Assembly (NCBI GenBank): GCA_902827205.1 | Contig: LR792634.1 | Coordinates: 620,001 to 684,000 of the forward strand | Length of the DNA stretch: 64,000 bases | Origin: Methanocaldococcus lauensis | GTDB taxonomy: Archaea > AGJL01 > Methanococci > Methanococcales > Methanocaldococcaceae | Direction: 5' to 3' | In this document: positions 28,883-40,138 of the stretch, piece after piece | How positions within the stretch are numbered: position 1 is the stretch's first letter | Layout: each line of letters opens with the position of its first letter | Program-made: the position numbers and the translations under genes | The notes under the pieces: generated by a model | Told to the model about the DNA's origin: nothing | Database searches by the model: none | The model's input: only the letters and a program-made list of their open reading frames with translations

Positions 28883-29436
28883 CTTCCCACTTCTAAGATT
28901 CCATAATACTTTAGAGTTATATTTTCATTTTTATCAACTACACAAAATGGAATTTCAAACAATTTGTTAAAATTAATTTTTGGAAATTTTCTATATTTAA
29001 TAGAATAGTTTTTTGGATATATTATTTCAATATCTTTATAATCATCTTTTTTATAGATTGTAGAAACATTGTAATGTCCTATTATTTTTAAAAATTCATC
29101 ATTTTTTGTTACAATAAACACATCCTTAGATTGAGAATATGCAATAATGTATGAGCCGTTTAAATTTTCAAGATATTCTACTAATTCCCTACTTTCAGAA
29201 GTGTTTTTAAATACAAATCCTTCAATATTATATATTGTTTTATTATTTACTATAAAATTAAAAATTAAATCACCTTTTGAAATTGAGTAATTATATTTTA
29301 AATCATTATAATACATTATAAATTCTTTCCTTGCGTCTTCAATATCATAAACATTATATAAATTTACAGTTTCGGTGATAATATAGGCACATAAAATTAA
29401 AAATATAGCCGTTGCAAGTAAATAGTCCAATTCCAT
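28879..29436 (-). CDS. Pilus-operon protein with N-terminal membrane helix (185 aa)
   Basis: Starts MELDYLLATAIFLILCAYII, one hydrophobic helix directly at the N-terminus, then a soluble domain of about 160 residues rich in Tyr, Asn and Lys. Topology suggests an inner assembly factor or minor pilin without a normal leader peptide. No family recognised. Overlaps the next gene by four bases (ATGA-type coupling) and follows the TadC-like gene by two bases. Confidence 0.65.
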   Translation of the reverse strand: MELDYLLATAIFLILCAYIITETVNLYNVYDIEDARKEFIMYYNDLKYNYSISKGDLIFNFIVNNKTIYNIEGFVFKNTSESRELVEYLENLNGSYIIAYSQSKDVFIVTKNDEFLKIIGHYNVSTIYKKDDYKDIEIIYPKNYSIKYRKFPKINFNKLFEIPFCVVDKNENITLKYYGILEVGR

Positions 29437-29438
29437 TC

Positions 29439-31169
29439 TTATCCCCCAATATATAGCTTAAACAATAAGTATCCAACAATTAACATTAACAAAATATGTT
29501 TTATTCCAGCAATAACCGACCTTTCAGTTAATATTCCTAAAGAAGCACCAGAGAATATTGAGTATATTAAAATTCCTTGAAATAGGTAATTTTTATAAAA
29601 ATCAACACTTAATCCCTGAATATTTTTTAATAACGTTGGTAAAAGTGAATGAACCATGATATATGAAGTTCCAATATATAATAAAAATGAAAGATAAATA
29701 ACTACAACATATATAAACTGTCTGGTACTTATTTCTCTCTTCATTTCACTCAATCTATATGCATGAATAGTTACTGAAGTTAGAATATCTTTTATATCAC
29801 CACCAGAAACTGCACACTCTTTTAGTATTGATGCAATTCTTTTTGCAATTAAAGATTTTTCAGATCTTTCTAAATCTGCAAATACTTCATTTACAGGTCT
29901 TCCCCATGACATCTGAATAGCCATTTCTTTAACAATTTTTGTTAAAGGACCATAATTCGTTCTTGCACAAATTTGCATCGCTCTAATTATGTCCAACCCA
30001 CTTCTTACAGCCATGGTTAAATCATTTAAAAAGATTGGATAGTATCTTTCTTTCTGACTTTCAATAATAAAATGCCAATAACTCGTTAGAATAAAAGGAA
30101 GTGTAAATAATAAAATTCCAAACAGTAAAAAATCACTTCCATGAAACATAAAAACAGATTTTTTAATAAAAAACAGTGCAAAAGAAATTACAGAAAGTAT
30201 CCAGAAGAATAAAGTAATAAAATGAATAGGTTTCCATTTGAATTTCATTTTTATTCCTTCTATCTCTGGCTCATCAAACTCTTTTAAAACTTCTAATAGA
30301 GAAACATTTAATTTGAAATCTTTTGGTAATATTGCATAAACTAATCCCATAAATATTATTGATGCTATTGGAACCCATAAATAAAAGGTTAGCGGAAGTA
30401 ACTTAGGATCTCCAAAGAATGAGGCAGTTTGTAATATTGCACTAATTGACGATGCTACTGGAACGGTCATTACTACAAAAAGAGGAATCATTCCACAGGC
30501 AATTACATAAAATTCAGATAGTATTTCCACTTTTTCTATGGCTCCTAATAATTCTAACTTTCTATCTTCCATTAATCGTTCATATATTTCATGGAAAATG
30601 TTTTTCATCTCAGCTCCAACAATTAGAGAAGCTACTATGTTATAATAAACTGCCGACAATTTTTTACTTGGTGTCAATCTTGCTCTCCGTAAAAAAGTTG
30701 TTATAATGTCATAATTAAATATTTTAGTATCTTTAACAATTTCTTTAGCTTCATTACTCATTCCACCATAAATGTCTTCTTTTGATAAAGAACTAAATAT
30801 CTCTACCACTGGAATGTTTGCTGAAGATAGGGCAGATATAAAGGCAAATGCATATGGTAGATTTTCATCAATACTTTTAGCTTTTTCTTCCATTATAATA
30901 TAAGGATATAAAATTCCCAGTGAAATAATAACAAAAACTGCTACAAGGAATCCTAAAATTGCATAAAATATGTTAAACACTATTAAAAAAATGACAAAAA
31001 TTATAAAACTCACAATAATTGAGGTTAAAAATATAATTGGTAAATATGTCGAAGAAACAGCATGTATTCCTGCTTTTAATAAAATCTCATCAAATTTTTC
31101 ATCATCTACTTTAAAAACTTTTATAGCTAATTTGTAATACTTATTTTTTAAATTCTCAAAAAAGTCCAA
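29439..31169 (-). CDS. Pilus assembly membrane platform (TadC/GspF-like, two T2SF domains)
   Basis: A 576-residue membrane protein. I take TTG at 31169 (reading MDFFENLKNKYYK) because GGTGATTAAA precedes it and it abuts the ATPase stop; the longer frame overlaps the ATPase. Two cytoplasmic GspF/TadC domains are seen, the first around ENLPYAFAFISALSSANIPV and the second around YYPIFLNDLTMAVRSGLDII, each followed by membrane helices. The last pair ends near the C-terminus. This is the platform protein that works with the following ATPase in archaeal type IV pili. Confidence 0.85.
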   Translation of the reverse strand: MDFFENLKNKYYKLAIKVFKVDDEKFDEILLKAGIHAVSSTYLPIIFLTSIIVSFIIFVIFLIVFNIFYAILGFLVAVFVIISLGILYPYIIMEEKAKSIDENLPYAFAFISALSSANIPVVEIFSSLSKEDIYGGMSNEAKEIVKDTKIFNYDIITTFLRRARLTPSKKLSAVYYNIVASLIVGAEMKNIFHEIYERLMEDRKLELLGAIEKVEILSEFYVIACGMIPLFVVMTVPVASSISAILQTASFFGDPKLLPLTFYLWVPIASIIFMGLVYAILPKDFKLNVSLLEVLKEFDEPEIEGIKMKFKWKPIHFITLFFWILSVISFALFFIKKSVFMFHGSDFLLFGILLFTLPFILTSYWHFIIESQKERYYPIFLNDLTMAVRSGLDIIRAMQICARTNYGPLTKIVKEMAIQMSWGRPVNEVFADLERSEKSLIAKRIASILKECAVSGGDIKDILTSVTIHAYRLSEMKREISTRQFIYVVVIYLSFLLYIGTSYIMVHSLLPTLLKNIQGLSVDFYKNYLFQGILIYSIFSGASLGILTERSVIAGIKHILLMLIVGYLLFKLYIGG

Positions 31170-31170
31170 T

Positions 31171-32775
31171 TTAATCACCTTTATACTTCTCCCTATACTT
31201 ACATATATTCTTGACAAATTCTTCAAAACTAAGCTTTGTTTTACTTAAGTTTTTCAAAAATTCAGCTCTTTTATAAAGTTCATCAATAATGTCTTTTTCT
31301 GAACTACCAACAAATTCTGCTATTCTTTTTAATAAATAACTCTTTCCAGAAAATTCAAAAGTATCCTCTTTAGGATTCCACCAAAAAACATCATGCAAAA
31401 TAACATCATCAATTTTTGGGTTGTATTCTACAATCTCAGTTATACTTTTAGTTTTTCTAACAAACTTTCCTTTATAAATTAATCTAACCTGCATACATAT
31501 TGCATTTAATTGTTCAAGCATAATTTTTGGGATATTCATCGGTTCGGCATTCAATCTTCTTATAACAGCTTCTGGAGATTTAGCATGTATTGTGGATAAT
31601 GCCAAATGTCCTGTAGTTATTGCCTGGAATAAAATCTTTGCTTCTTCTCCCCTAACCTCTCCAACAATTAAGTAATCTGGTCTTTGCCTTAAAGCTGCTT
31701 TTAGTAAATCCATCATAGTTATTTCATATTCTTTTCCACCAAAACCCCCTCTTGTAGTTCCAGCAATCCAATTTTCATGAAACAATTTAATTTCTGGAGT
31801 ATCTTCGATAGATACAATTTTCATTTCTGGTGGGATGAAGAGAGAGAAAGCATTTAGTAATGTAGTTTTTCCTGTAGCAACTTCTCCAGCAACCATAATA
31901 GAATTTTTATATTCAATGAGTAACCAAAGATATGCAAGCATTTCTGGAGAAATGCTACCATATCTTATTAAATCTGTTGGTAAAATAGGAGAATGTGTAA
32001 ATTTCCTTATTGTAAATGTTGAACCATATCTGGAAATATCTTTTCCGAGAGTTACGTTTAATCTGCTACCATCAGGTAAAGAACCATCAACTATTGGATT
32101 AGCTAATGTTAAAGATTTACCACATCTTTGGGCTAAAGATATACAAAATGAATCTAACTCTTCCTCAGTTTCAAATTTTATATTTGTTTTTAAGTGTCTA
32201 TATTTTCTGTGGAATACATAAACTGGTTTTCCAACTCCAGTACAACTAATATCCTCTAAATTCTCATCTTTCATAAGAACATCTATTTTTCCATAACCAG
32301 TGAGATATTTAATTAAATAGTAAATTATCTTATGTTTTGTTATATTGTCCAAAGTCAATTTTAAATCATTAAAAATTTCAAGAATTCTTTCTCTTAAATA
32401 TTCTTCTAATTTCTCTTTTTCTATTTCTTCTATTGGAATATCTAATAATATTTGCACAGCTTTTTTCAGTTTTAAAAATAGTTCTTCTTCATCTTTTGTT
32501 AAAATTGGCTCAATAACTATATATTTTCCCATTTTTTCTATCTTGTCATAACCAATTATAACATTTGTCATGTCAATTGTCATTTTTTCATATATTTCGA
32601 GATTTTTAATTTCTTCATAAACTTCCTTTAATGTATCTTCATGCAATATATTATCTTTTGTATCTTTTTTTAATGATTTATTGAATAATTTTAAAACTTT
32701 TTTTAAATTGTCGATAATTCTTTTATTTTTATCTTTTGAATCCTCACTGGTCAACTTTAAACCATATTTTTTCAT
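31171..32775 (-). CDS. Pilus assembly/secretion ATPase (GspE/TadA/VirB11 family)
   Basis: Hexameric motor that powers pilin polymerisation. The 534-residue protein starts MKKYGLKLTSEDSKDKNKR at ATG 32775 after AAGTGATATC. It has an N-terminal domain of about 170 residues and the ATPase core: LEDISCTGVGKPVYVFHR, Walker A GEVATGKTTLLNAF, Asp box IEDTPEIKL, Walker B DYLIVGEVRGEEA and His box TGHLALSTIHAKS. The substitution GEVATGKT for GPTGSGKT is mild. It lies between minor pilin-like genes and the platform gene, as in other archaeal pilus operons. Confidence 0.9.
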   Translation of the reverse strand: MKKYGLKLTSEDSKDKNKRIIDNLKKVLKLFNKSLKKDTKDNILHEDTLKEVYEEIKNLEIYEKMTIDMTNVIIGYDKIEKMGKYIVIEPILTKDEEELFLKLKKAVQILLDIPIEEIEKEKLEEYLRERILEIFNDLKLTLDNITKHKIIYYLIKYLTGYGKIDVLMKDENLEDISCTGVGKPVYVFHRKYRHLKTNIKFETEEELDSFCISLAQRCGKSLTLANPIVDGSLPDGSRLNVTLGKDISRYGSTFTIRKFTHSPILPTDLIRYGSISPEMLAYLWLLIEYKNSIMVAGEVATGKTTLLNAFSLFIPPEMKIVSIEDTPEIKLFHENWIAGTTRGGFGGKEYEITMMDLLKAALRQRPDYLIVGEVRGEEAKILFQAITTGHLALSTIHAKSPEAVIRRLNAEPMNIPKIMLEQLNAICMQVRLIYKGKFVRKTKSITEIVEYNPKIDDVILHDVFWWNPKEDTFEFSGKSYLLKRIAEFVGSSEKDIIDELYKRAEFLKNLSKTKLSFEEFVKNICKYREKYKGD

Positions 32776-32780
32776 TGATA

Positions 32781-33149
32781 TCACTTTACTTCAATTATAT
32801 ATCTATCATTAATTTTTCTACATGAAATTTTTGATATCTCATGGAGTTTGTTAGGCAAAAACTGAATGTTGTTGAATTTATGAATATACGTGTTATTTTG
32901 AAAAATTATAACAAACGAATTATTTTTAAATTCTATTTCACAGCCAAGTTTCTTTTCCTTATAGACCGTTATATTTCCTTCATTTGCTAAAATTATAGAA
33001 TTCATTATTTCAGAGGTTATTTCCTTGTCAATTTTGTTTATGTATCTATATTTTCCAATCTCAATTAGTTCATAATAAACAGTTGATGTAAACAAAATAA
33101 TCAAAGATGACACTAACATTAATAGGATTGATTTTATAATAATATTCAT
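32781..33149 (-). CDS. Minor pilin-like protein (122 aa)
   Basis: N-terminus MNIIIKSILLMLVSSLIILF, a single hydrophobic helix close to the start, then a soluble domain with Cys in KLGCEIEF and ISKISCRKI that could pair outside the cell. No known domain. Its stop lies five bases ahead of the ATPase start, so it is in the same transcript. Likely a pseudopilin or assembly factor. Confidence 0.65.
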   Translation of the reverse strand: MNIIIKSILLMLVSSLIILFTSTVYYELIEIGKYRYINKIDKEITSEIMNSIILANEGNITVYKEKKLGCEIEFKNNSFVIIFQNNTYIHKFNNIQFLPNKLHEISKISCRKINDRYIIEVK

Positions 33150-33157
33150 ATTATCCC

Positions 33158-33658
33158 TTATCCTATTAATATATCATAAATATATACTTTTGAGTGATTA
33201 ACATAATAGTATCTTACATTATTGGAGTAGTTTATTGTTATATCCCCTCCAAATTCATAAACTGATGAACCTAAGTATTTTATATAGTCAACATCTTGAT
33301 ATGGGGCTGAAATGTTGTAAATAAATATATATAATGTTCCTCTTTCAAGATAAACATCATAGCTGATTCCATCAATAGTTGTAATATTGAATAATAGGCT
33401 ATTTGTTCCATTGGAGATTTCAACACTTTGTTTTTTTAAAACAACTTTAACTTCCTTATTAATTATTCTCTCTGAGTTTATTCCACTACAAATTACATCA
33501 CTTATGAGATTTTTTAAAATTTTTATATTATTTTTTTCATTTTCTTTTGAAATTTGCGTTAAAGTATTGTCTATTACCTTATTTCCCCACTCATAGGCGA
33601 GAATAGAAAATATAAAAATTGTTATCATGACAAAAATCGTGGATATATAGATGTTCAT
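33158..33658 (-). CDS. Minor pilin-like protein (166 aa)
   Basis: Begins [20 protein letters not shown]: an N-terminal membrane helix followed by a Glu/Lys helix and an outer beta-rich domain with repeated Tyr. It contains N-x-S/T sequons (for example SNGTNS). No leader cleavage site is obvious. Overlaps the next upstream gene by four bases. Confidence 0.65.
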   Translation of the reverse strand: MNIYISTIFVMITIFIFSILAYEWGNKVIDNTLTQISKENEKNNIKILKNLISDVICSGINSERIINKEVKVVLKKQSVEISNGTNSLLFNITTIDGISYDVYLERGTLYIFIYNISAPYQDVDYIKYLGSSVYEFGGDITINYSNNVRYYYVNHSKVYIYDILIG

Positions 33659-34569
33659 TTTCTTCCCCTTCTATCTAAATAAATTGTCAATCCTATTATT
33701 CCAATACCTACAATAATCCCAATAATGCATAATAAATAATTTGTTAGATTTCTATTTTCGGAATTTATTTTATTTTCTAAAACTATCACATCATCGAGTG
33801 TTGAATCGTATAGCTTTACATATAAATACGGTTCTTTTAAGTATGCCGTTTTATTTGAAACAAAAACATTGTATTTTTTATCAAATGTAAAAGTTCCTTT
33901 TGGATTTTTGATTATATATGAGGTTTTATTTTCATCAATAGATGTAATATTCTTAACAGCATACCCATAAAATTTTGAGCTATTGAAGAACTTTGGATAG
34001 TAAATGCTACAGATTGATGAGATATTATCTAAATAAATTAAACTTACTACTTTTTTGTTTGCCTTATTATATTCTAAAATATATCTCCCATTTGTTTCAG
34101 CCAATTTATTTTCTACAAATATTACTATTTTTACATCATTTGGTGGAATTCTCATTCTAATTGGTCCTCCAAAGGAGCCAATATAGTCTTCAATCGATGG
34201 AATCGTTATGTTTATTGTATTATTGAGCTTATTAACACTAAAGTTATAGTAAAATACAACAGAATTCGAAGAATTTCTATAAAATAAGTTTGAGTAATTA
34301 TAACCATAAATTTTTTCATAGAGAATAATTCCCGAAGATTTTACATAATAAGGATTGTTTGTTCCATTTATTATATCTTTAACATAAGCAGTATCATTTT
34401 TTATAGTAATATATAAAATTTCATTGTAATTTATATTTTCATAAAAGATATTAGAATTTGTAGTATTGGTAGTTATATTTAAAGGTTCTGAATTATTTTC
34501 TGCAAAAATAACAGTAATACTAATAGAACATAAAATTAATAAACTTAATAAATAAGCTATTTTTTTCAT
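33655..34569 (-). CDS. Secreted, C-terminally anchored protein of the pilus operon (304 aa)
   Basis: Cleavable signal peptide [20 protein letters not shown] (cut near IFAEN), a Thr/Asn-rich outer domain with many sequons, and a C-terminal membrane helix [20 protein letters not shown] followed by the positive tail DRRGRK. This is a type I surface protein topology. No domain recognised. Its place in the operon suggests it stabilises or anchors the filament at the cell envelope. Confidence 0.7.
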   Translation of the reverse strand: MKKIAYLLSLLILCSISITVIFAENNSEPLNITTNTTNSNIFYENINYNEILYITIKNDTAYVKDIINGTNNPYYVKSSGIILYEKIYGYNYSNLFYRNSSNSVVFYYNFSVNKLNNTINITIPSIEDYIGSFGGPIRMRIPPNDVKIVIFVENKLAETNGRYILEYNKANKKVVSLIYLDNISSICSIYYPKFFNSSKFYGYAVKNITSIDENKTSYIIKNPKGTFTFDKKYNVFVSNKTAYLKEPYLYVKLYDSTLDDVIVLENKINSENRNLTNYLLCIIGIIVGIGIIGLTIYLDRRGRK

Positions 34570-34584
34570 GCATCTCCCTCCATC

Positions 34585-35307
34585 TTATCTTATTTCAAAC
34601 GTTATTTTTTTCTCTACATTTCCATATTTTGTTGAAGCAACAATCTTGAATATTATTGTATTTGGGATTTTTGTATGGTTTATTAAGATGTAGTAGTTAA
34701 CACTTTTCTCAGATTTTCCTTTCAATAAAAAACTCTTTGTAGGACAATCCAAACGAATTAAATCAATTAAATTTGATGTATTTATGGCATTTCCATTAGA
34801 TGCAGCAGCATAATATAATTTCCCATCTTCATCATAAAATCTCATTGAAGAATTGTAATCAGTCCCATTAAAATAGACAAAATATCCGCTATAATTGTAA
34901 GGATTTCCATCTCTATCTAACAATAGATTGTTATTGCTTTCATCTATATTTACGGAACACCACGAAACGTTTGAAGTTAAACAATAAATTCTTGTATTTA
35001 TATTCAAATTTTCATCAATGTTATTTATAAATTCTAATTTTACTGTTTGTATAAATCTTTCTTCAGGATTATTCGTTATTTGTGAATCACCATTTAAATC
35101 AAGGTTTGTAAAATAAAATGTCTCAATTGAAGAAATTTCAATAGGTTTTATAATATTACCTATTGACGATTTTATTGTCGGAGTTATTTTTTCTGTAGCG
35201 TCGCTAAATACATTGTTACTCCAAGAGTAATAGGCAACGCCAACAACAATTGCAGCTCCAATTAACAATAACATTGTAATTATTAAAGACATTCCACAAT
35301 TATTCAT
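34585..35307 (-). CDS. Type IV pilin-like protein (240 aa), first gene of the pilus operon
   Basis: Start ATG at 35307, MNNCGMSLIITMLLLIGAA, then IVVGVAYYSWSNNVF. The hydrophobic helix ending AYYSW and followed by a Ser/Asp/Thr stretch is the archaeal type IV pilin N-terminal pattern, similar to FYAWGSGMF of the two large pilins. The mature domain has two Cys (YCLTSNVSWCSVNI) that may form a disulfide. GGTGATGTG supplies the ribosome site; the longer frame from 35349 is not needed. Confidence 0.72.
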   Translation of the reverse strand: MNNCGMSLIITMLLLIGAAIVVGVAYYSWSNNVFSDATEKITPTIKSSIGNIIKPIEISSIETFYFTNLDLNGDSQITNNPEERFIQTVKLEFINNIDENLNINTRIYCLTSNVSWCSVNIDESNNNLLLDRDGNPYNYSGYFVYFNGTDYNSSMRFYDEDGKLYYAAASNGNAINTSNLIDLIRLDCPTKSFLLKGKSEKSVNYYILINHTKIPNTIIFKIVASTKYGNVEKKITFEIR

Positions 35308-35527
35308 CACATCACCATTAAGTTTATGTAGATGATTATGAATATTCATAACAATAATGGAGTAAAATAAATTTTATAATATTTAAGATTATCCTTATAA
35401 ATAAAAATATTTTTACAAAATTTATGAATTATGGTGACCTTTTGTATAATGTTAATGAATAGTTATTAATAATATTTATAATTTTATTATAAGGAAATAT
35501 CATATTAAAAGTTAAGGTGTAAATATT

Positions 35528-38500
35528 ATGAGATTTAAATTTATGGTATTATTAATGTTCATAGGGTTAGCGGTATTTACGGTAAATGGTTTAGAAATAA
35601 AAGATGTTGAATATTATGACAACTCCCAATATCTTATTATAACTATAAACAATCCAAATGACAAAATTAATGCTAATATATCAATAGTTGGATACATAAA
35701 TAATAAAATAGATACAAAAGTTGAGATGTATAATTATACTATCCCAAAAAATTCTCTATTATTTATTAGAAAAAAATTGGTATTCAAAGAAAAAGGAGAA
35801 CATAATATATCTATAATAATTAAAAGTAATAACACTATATACTCTTTTTTTAAAAAAATAAATATTACTTATGCATATGATAGTAGAGTCCCAATTTATA
35901 AAGAAATTATTACAAAAAATATTGAAATAGAAGGATTATATTTTGAAAAAGATCCTGCTTATTCGTGGCCATTTTATGACTTTATTTATGTAATTGTAAA
36001 AAACAATGATATTATACCCCATTACGTAAATATCTCATTAACATCTTCATTAAATGGAAACTATTATACAGTAAATGATAAAATAATAAAATCTAATCCA
36101 CCGAATAGTTTAGTAATAAAATCTTGGACTCCATCTGTTTATATTCCTCCAAAATCTCAAAAAATAATCCCAATAAAAGTAAATTTCTATTATGCTGGAG
36201 ATTACAAAATAGCTATAAATGTTATTGATGACGAAGGACATAGTGATAAGGAAGTATATAACAAAATATCTATAGAGTGTCCATTGTATATTTATAATGT
36301 CACCTGTGAGGAAGAATACAATAATTTTGCTTATTCCAACTGGTTCGATATTGAAGTAAATAATACTGCTGATTACGACATTTATGGAACATTATATGTG
36401 TTTTTATGTAAAAAAGAGGGCAATAATTATATTATTATAGACAATAAAACTATAAATAATTATTTTTTAGCAAAAGGTTTTTGTGAAGGATACTCTATCC
36501 CAATTAAGCTTAACACCTCAGCATTAAATCCTTACGATAAAGATTTTGTAATATTTGTGATATATAAAACTGGAACGATATGTAACTCATATCAAAAAAC
36601 TTTTAAAAAACCTATAACAATTAATAATTTAGAAGTAAAAAACTATCCAAAAAATTACTATTTTGTTGATGAGAACATATTTTATGATGTCTATATAAAT
36701 ATAACTAATAATTTAAATAAATATATAAATGCAAATATTTCAATTACAGATATTTATAACAGAACATACTCAAAAGAAGTAAAACTAACTCCAAAAAAAT
36801 ATAAAAACTATAATATAATCAAATTTGATGGACTAAAAATTAATGCAAAAGATTTATCCCACGATGGAAAAATTAAACTAAAATTTACAATCACAGCTAT
36901 TACTCCTCCTTATGAAAAATATTACATTATCAAAAGGTATGAGACTACTGAACTATCTTTAATTCCTACTCCACCTGTTTATATTCAAGATTCTCTAAAT
37001 GACGAAATTTTTGTTGGATATTATCAAAATCTATCGTTTATTCTTAAAAAAGTCGTTGGAAAAACAGTTTATGCAAGATTATATATAACTGTCCCAGATG
37101 AAATTAATAATTCAGCGTTTTTTGAAGAAAAATACTTAAAAATTAGGACAATGGAAGAAATTCCTGTAAATATCAAAGCCATGTTTTTAAAAGAATATAA
37201 TGGTCCTATATACATCCATGTTGATACAAATATGGGCGTTAGAGAATGTGTTGTAACGAGAATTATTGAAGCAAAGCCAATAATTTCATGTGAAGATGTG
37301 TATTTTAATAATTATACAGTATTTATAAAAATAAGAAATAGAACACAAGGTTTCGTTATGAATCAACCTATCGTTGGATATCCTACTAATGTTACTATAT
37401 CTTTAGAGAGTTATGTTCCAAATTTAAAAGATATAGAAATCTGGGCCTCTGCAATGGATGAAAATGGAAGATTAATCAACTGCAGTAAGAAGAAAAAGAT
37501 TAACATCTATGGAAATCATAAAAAAATTAATCTTGAAATCTTATTTAATGATTCATTAGAAGGCTATTTAATAATATATGCCAAAACTGGAAAAGCCACT
37601 ATTCCTATATATTATAAACCAATTATGGTTACTTATCCAATAAAATTCGAGTTAAAATATAATTCATCAAATTCTTGGGCAGATTTAATTCTATCTCATA
37701 ATTATCAAGTCCCATTAAAAGTTGTAGCTACAGTAAATAGGTATTCTAAAAAGATAACTATTTATCCATATAAAGAGACTATAGTTCCATTCTATGTTGG
37801 AGAAAATAGAAGTAATATATCAGTAACTATTGAGATATTAGATAATATCTCATCAATAAAAAAATTCAAAAAGACATTTTATTTTAACAAATTAAAAATG
37901 AATAGATACAATAATATTAGTAATTCATTAATTAATACTACAATTAATACCAAATATAATGAAAATACTACTAATAATTCGTTAATTAACATCACTAAAT
38001 CTACCAGAAAAACAAGTAATATTACTTTACCTCCAAATATTGAACTTAATTCGAATAATACTACTAAAATTCATAATATTTCTAAAGAAAAGTTGGAATT
38101 ATTCTATAATCTAACAGGACTTAATACTCTTAAAAAATCTTTATTTACCCTTAAAGGATTGTTATACTTAGTAGTTATAGGAATTGTTATTCTATTAATA
38201 GTCCTTTTAATGAATAAACATTTAGAAATATCATCTATAATTTTATATGTTCTCTATAAGATAAGATTTACTCATAAAAAATCCAAAAAAGAAATATGTG
38301 AAGAGTTAGTAAATCCACCAAAAGTTTATATGTCGAATATAATCTATTCACTGGGAGATACTGCAAGAATGGAAATATTATCTGAGGTTGATGTTAGTAA
38401 TAGATTATATGTACTCTCTCCAACAAATAAAAAGTATAAAATAGAGTTAATAAAAATTGAAAGAAATAAGTATGTCGGGCTATTTAAAATACCTGAAAAT

Positions 38501-38602
38501 GAAATTCCTGGTCAATATTTTATTATATATGATCCTATGAATTTATCAATTGCAGGATTTTTAGTTATTGATATAAAAAATAAGAAATTTAAATTTAAAT
38601 AA
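35528..38602 (+). CDS. Giant membrane-anchored surface protein (1024 aa)
   Basis: Signal peptide [20 protein letters not shown], then about 780 residues of beta-rich extracellular repeats of Ig/CARDB-like character (for example [19 protein letters not shown]). Next is an Asn/Thr-rich spacer full of N-x-S/T sequons (about residues 795-860), a membrane helix [19 protein letters not shown], and a cytoplasmic tail of roughly 115 residues. It is divergent from the pilus operon with 220 bases between. It could be a pilus partner, an adhesin or an S-layer-associated protein. No specific family can be named. Confidence 0.75.
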   Translation: MRFKFMVLLMFIGLAVFTVNGLEIKDVEYYDNSQYLIITINNPNDKINANISIVGYINNKIDTKVEMYNYTIPKNSLLFIRKKLVFKEKGEHNISIIIKSNNTIYSFFKKINITYAYDSRVPIYKEIITKNIEIEGLYFEKDPAYSWPFYDFIYVIVKNNDIIPHYVNISLTSSLNGNYYTVNDKIIKSNPPNSLVIKSWTPSVYIPPKSQKIIPIKVNFYYAGDYKIAINVIDDEGHSDKEVYNKISIECPLYIYNVTCEEEYNNFAYSNWFDIEVNNTADYDIYGTLYVFLCKKEGNNYIIIDNKTINNYFLAKGFCEGYSIPIKLNTSALNPYDKDFVIFVIYKTGTICNSYQKTFKKPITINNLEVKNYPKNYYFVDENIFYDVYINITNNLNKYINANISITDIYNRTYSKEVKLTPKKYKNYNIIKFDGLKINAKDLSHDGKIKLKFTITAITPPYEKYYIIKRYETTELSLIPTPPVYIQDSLNDEIFVGYYQNLSFILKKVVGKTVYARLYITVPDEINNSAFFEEKYLKIRTMEEIPVNIKAMFLKEYNGPIYIHVDTNMGVRECVVTRIIEAKPIISCEDVYFNNYTVFIKIRNRTQGFVMNQPIVGYPTNVTISLESYVPNLKDIEIWASAMDENGRLINCSKKKKINIYGNHKKINLEILFNDSLEGYLIIYAKTGKATIPIYYKPIMVTYPIKFELKYNSSNSWADLILSHNYQVPLKVVATVNRYSKKITIYPYKETIVPFYVGENRSNISVTIEILDNISSIKKFKKTFYFNKLKMNRYNNISNSLINTTINTKYNENTTNNSLINITKSTRKTSNITLPPNIELNSNNTTKIHNISKEKLELFYNLTGLNTLKKSLFTLKGLLYLVVIGIVILLIVLLMNKHLEISSIILYVLYKIRFTHKKSKKEICEELVNPPKVYMSNIIYSLGDTARMEILSEVDVSNRLYVLSPTNKKYKIELIKIERNKYVGLFKIPENEIPGQYFIIYDPMNLSIAGFLVIDIKNKKFKFK

Positions 38603-38619
38603 GAAAAAGTAACTTTTAT

Positions 38620-39981
38620 TTATTGTGCAGTATATGGCTCTGCCGTATTGTTATCTGGATAGTACCTTAAAAAGTAATGGGTTGTTCTTCCTTTGAATAG
38701 TTCTGGATGAATAATTGTTGCTAAATCTTCTAATACTTGATCAGTATTTATCAATCCAAGTTGATAGTAATCATCACTTTCACAGAACAATCTTCCATTC
38801 TTCACGGCTTTGAAGCTCTTATATCCTGGATGATCTTCTTTGAAGGTTGATAACCATGCTGTGCTTGAAGGTACTACCCAAATATCTGCATTTTTTGCTC
38901 TCTCTGCAAAGGTTTCATAATCTATACATGCACTGCCAGTTCCTGGAAGATCCTTAAAGATGTAATCTCCTCCACAGAACTCTATTCCCTTAGCGACATA
39001 TGATTGTGCTTTTGGTACATAGGTCCCTCCAAATGATGGATAGTTTCTACCCCATGCTACTAATGGTCTGTTTTTACTTTTACTTAAAACTCTCTTAACA
39101 TTTAATGCGTTCTTTTCTATTCTTGTAAAGTATTTACTTGCAACATCTTCTTTATTGTAAAATGCTGCGAACATTTTTACCCATTCACATCTTGCAAGAT
39201 AAGAATTTTCTAAGTATTCTGCATCAGCAACATAAGTTAAGTTTAATTTATTACATTTCTCAATTATTTTATCTCCATCATATCCTGGATAAACAAACAC
39301 AACTTGTGGTGAAATATTAATAATTAAATTCCAATTAGGATTATATGTTGAACCTACATCGATTATTGAACCATTTTCTAAACCTTTCTTGATATTATCA
39401 AAGTACCATTTATATTTACCGCCCCACATTATTCCCTTCACTGATGCAATCACTGAGCCATCATCATTTAGTGGCTCCATTAAAGCTATATGTGTAGAGC
39501 TCATTACAACAACTCTTTTTAATGGAACATTGATCACTTTGTCATATTTTCCTTCAGCCCATTTTGGAATTGGTTGACTTTCATTTTTTAATAGTAATCT
39601 CTGCCCAGTGGCGTCTTCAACTATTTTGTATGAATAAGTTTCGCCATTATATGGATTTACTTCATTTCCATATTTATCATAGTATATTATTTTTAGATTT
39701 TGGGCGTAATGTATTGGAAGGCATAATTGTTTTAGATGTGTAAATAAATATACCACATCAGTAAAATTTACATTATTATCCGCATTTAAATCACCATCAT
39801 ATTTTGAAATATTATTCATATGTTTAGATAAATACACAACATCCGCAATATTTACTGAGCCATCTCTATTAATATCACCTAATCTATGGTTATAATCTAT
39901 TGCATGTACTATATTTAAAGATATAGATAGTAATATTATAGCAAATATTATATAATATAATATACTAATTTTCTTTATCAT
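38620..39981 (-). CDS. ABC substrate-binding protein with N-terminal dockerin repeats (1)
   Basis: A 453-residue secreted protein. A signal peptide of about 27 residues (ends NIVHA) is followed by two dockerin-type calcium loops: GDINRDGSVNIADVVYLSKH and GDLNADNNVNFTDVVYLFTH. After these comes a class III periplasmic-binding domain (VVVMSSTHIALMEPL, ISPQVVFVYPG, FCGGDYIFKDLPGTG) of the FecB/BtuF type that binds chelated iron, cobalamin or similar. No lipobox or other anchor is seen. The dockerin pairs logically with the membrane cohesin encoded next to it. Start follows GGTGATAAT. Confidence 0.88.
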   Translation of the reverse strand: MIKKISILYYIIFAIILLSISLNIVHAIDYNHRLGDINRDGSVNIADVVYLSKHMNNISKYDGDLNADNNVNFTDVVYLFTHLKQLCLPIHYAQNLKIIYYDKYGNEVNPYNGETYSYKIVEDATGQRLLLKNESQPIPKWAEGKYDKVINVPLKRVVVMSSTHIALMEPLNDDGSVIASVKGIMWGGKYKWYFDNIKKGLENGSIIDVGSTYNPNWNLIINISPQVVFVYPGYDGDKIIEKCNKLNLTYVADAEYLENSYLARCEWVKMFAAFYNKEDVASKYFTRIEKNALNVKRVLSKSKNRPLVAWGRNYPSFGGTYVPKAQSYVAKGIEFCGGDYIFKDLPGTGSACIDYETFAERAKNADIWVVPSSTAWLSTFKEDHPGYKSFKAVKNGRLFCESDDYYQLGLINTDQVLEDLATIIHPELFKGRTTHYFLRYYPDNNTAEPYTAQ

Positions 39982-40050
39982 ATTATCACCATTTAATATT
40001 TAATTTTATAATCATTAAGTAATTTAAAATGTCTTTAATTATATTTAAGT

Positions 40051-40076
40051 TTATCATAATCATATTTAAATGATAA
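40051..40076. promoter_or_regulatory. Inverted repeat between the dockerin and cohesin genes
   Basis: TTATCAT at 40051-40057 and ATGATAA at 40070-40076 form a perfect 7-bp inverted repeat with a 12-base spacer. It lies roughly in the middle of the 157-base divergent region between the substrate-binding protein gene (minus) and the cohesin gene (plus). Position and symmetry suit an operator serving both promoters, for instance for a metalloregulator. The region is very AT-rich, so chance cannot be excluded. Confidence 0.4.
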
Positions 40077-40138
40077 CCCATATATACGTTCACAATAATA
40101 TTTTAAAATTAATAAAATAAAATTAAATTGGTGATATT

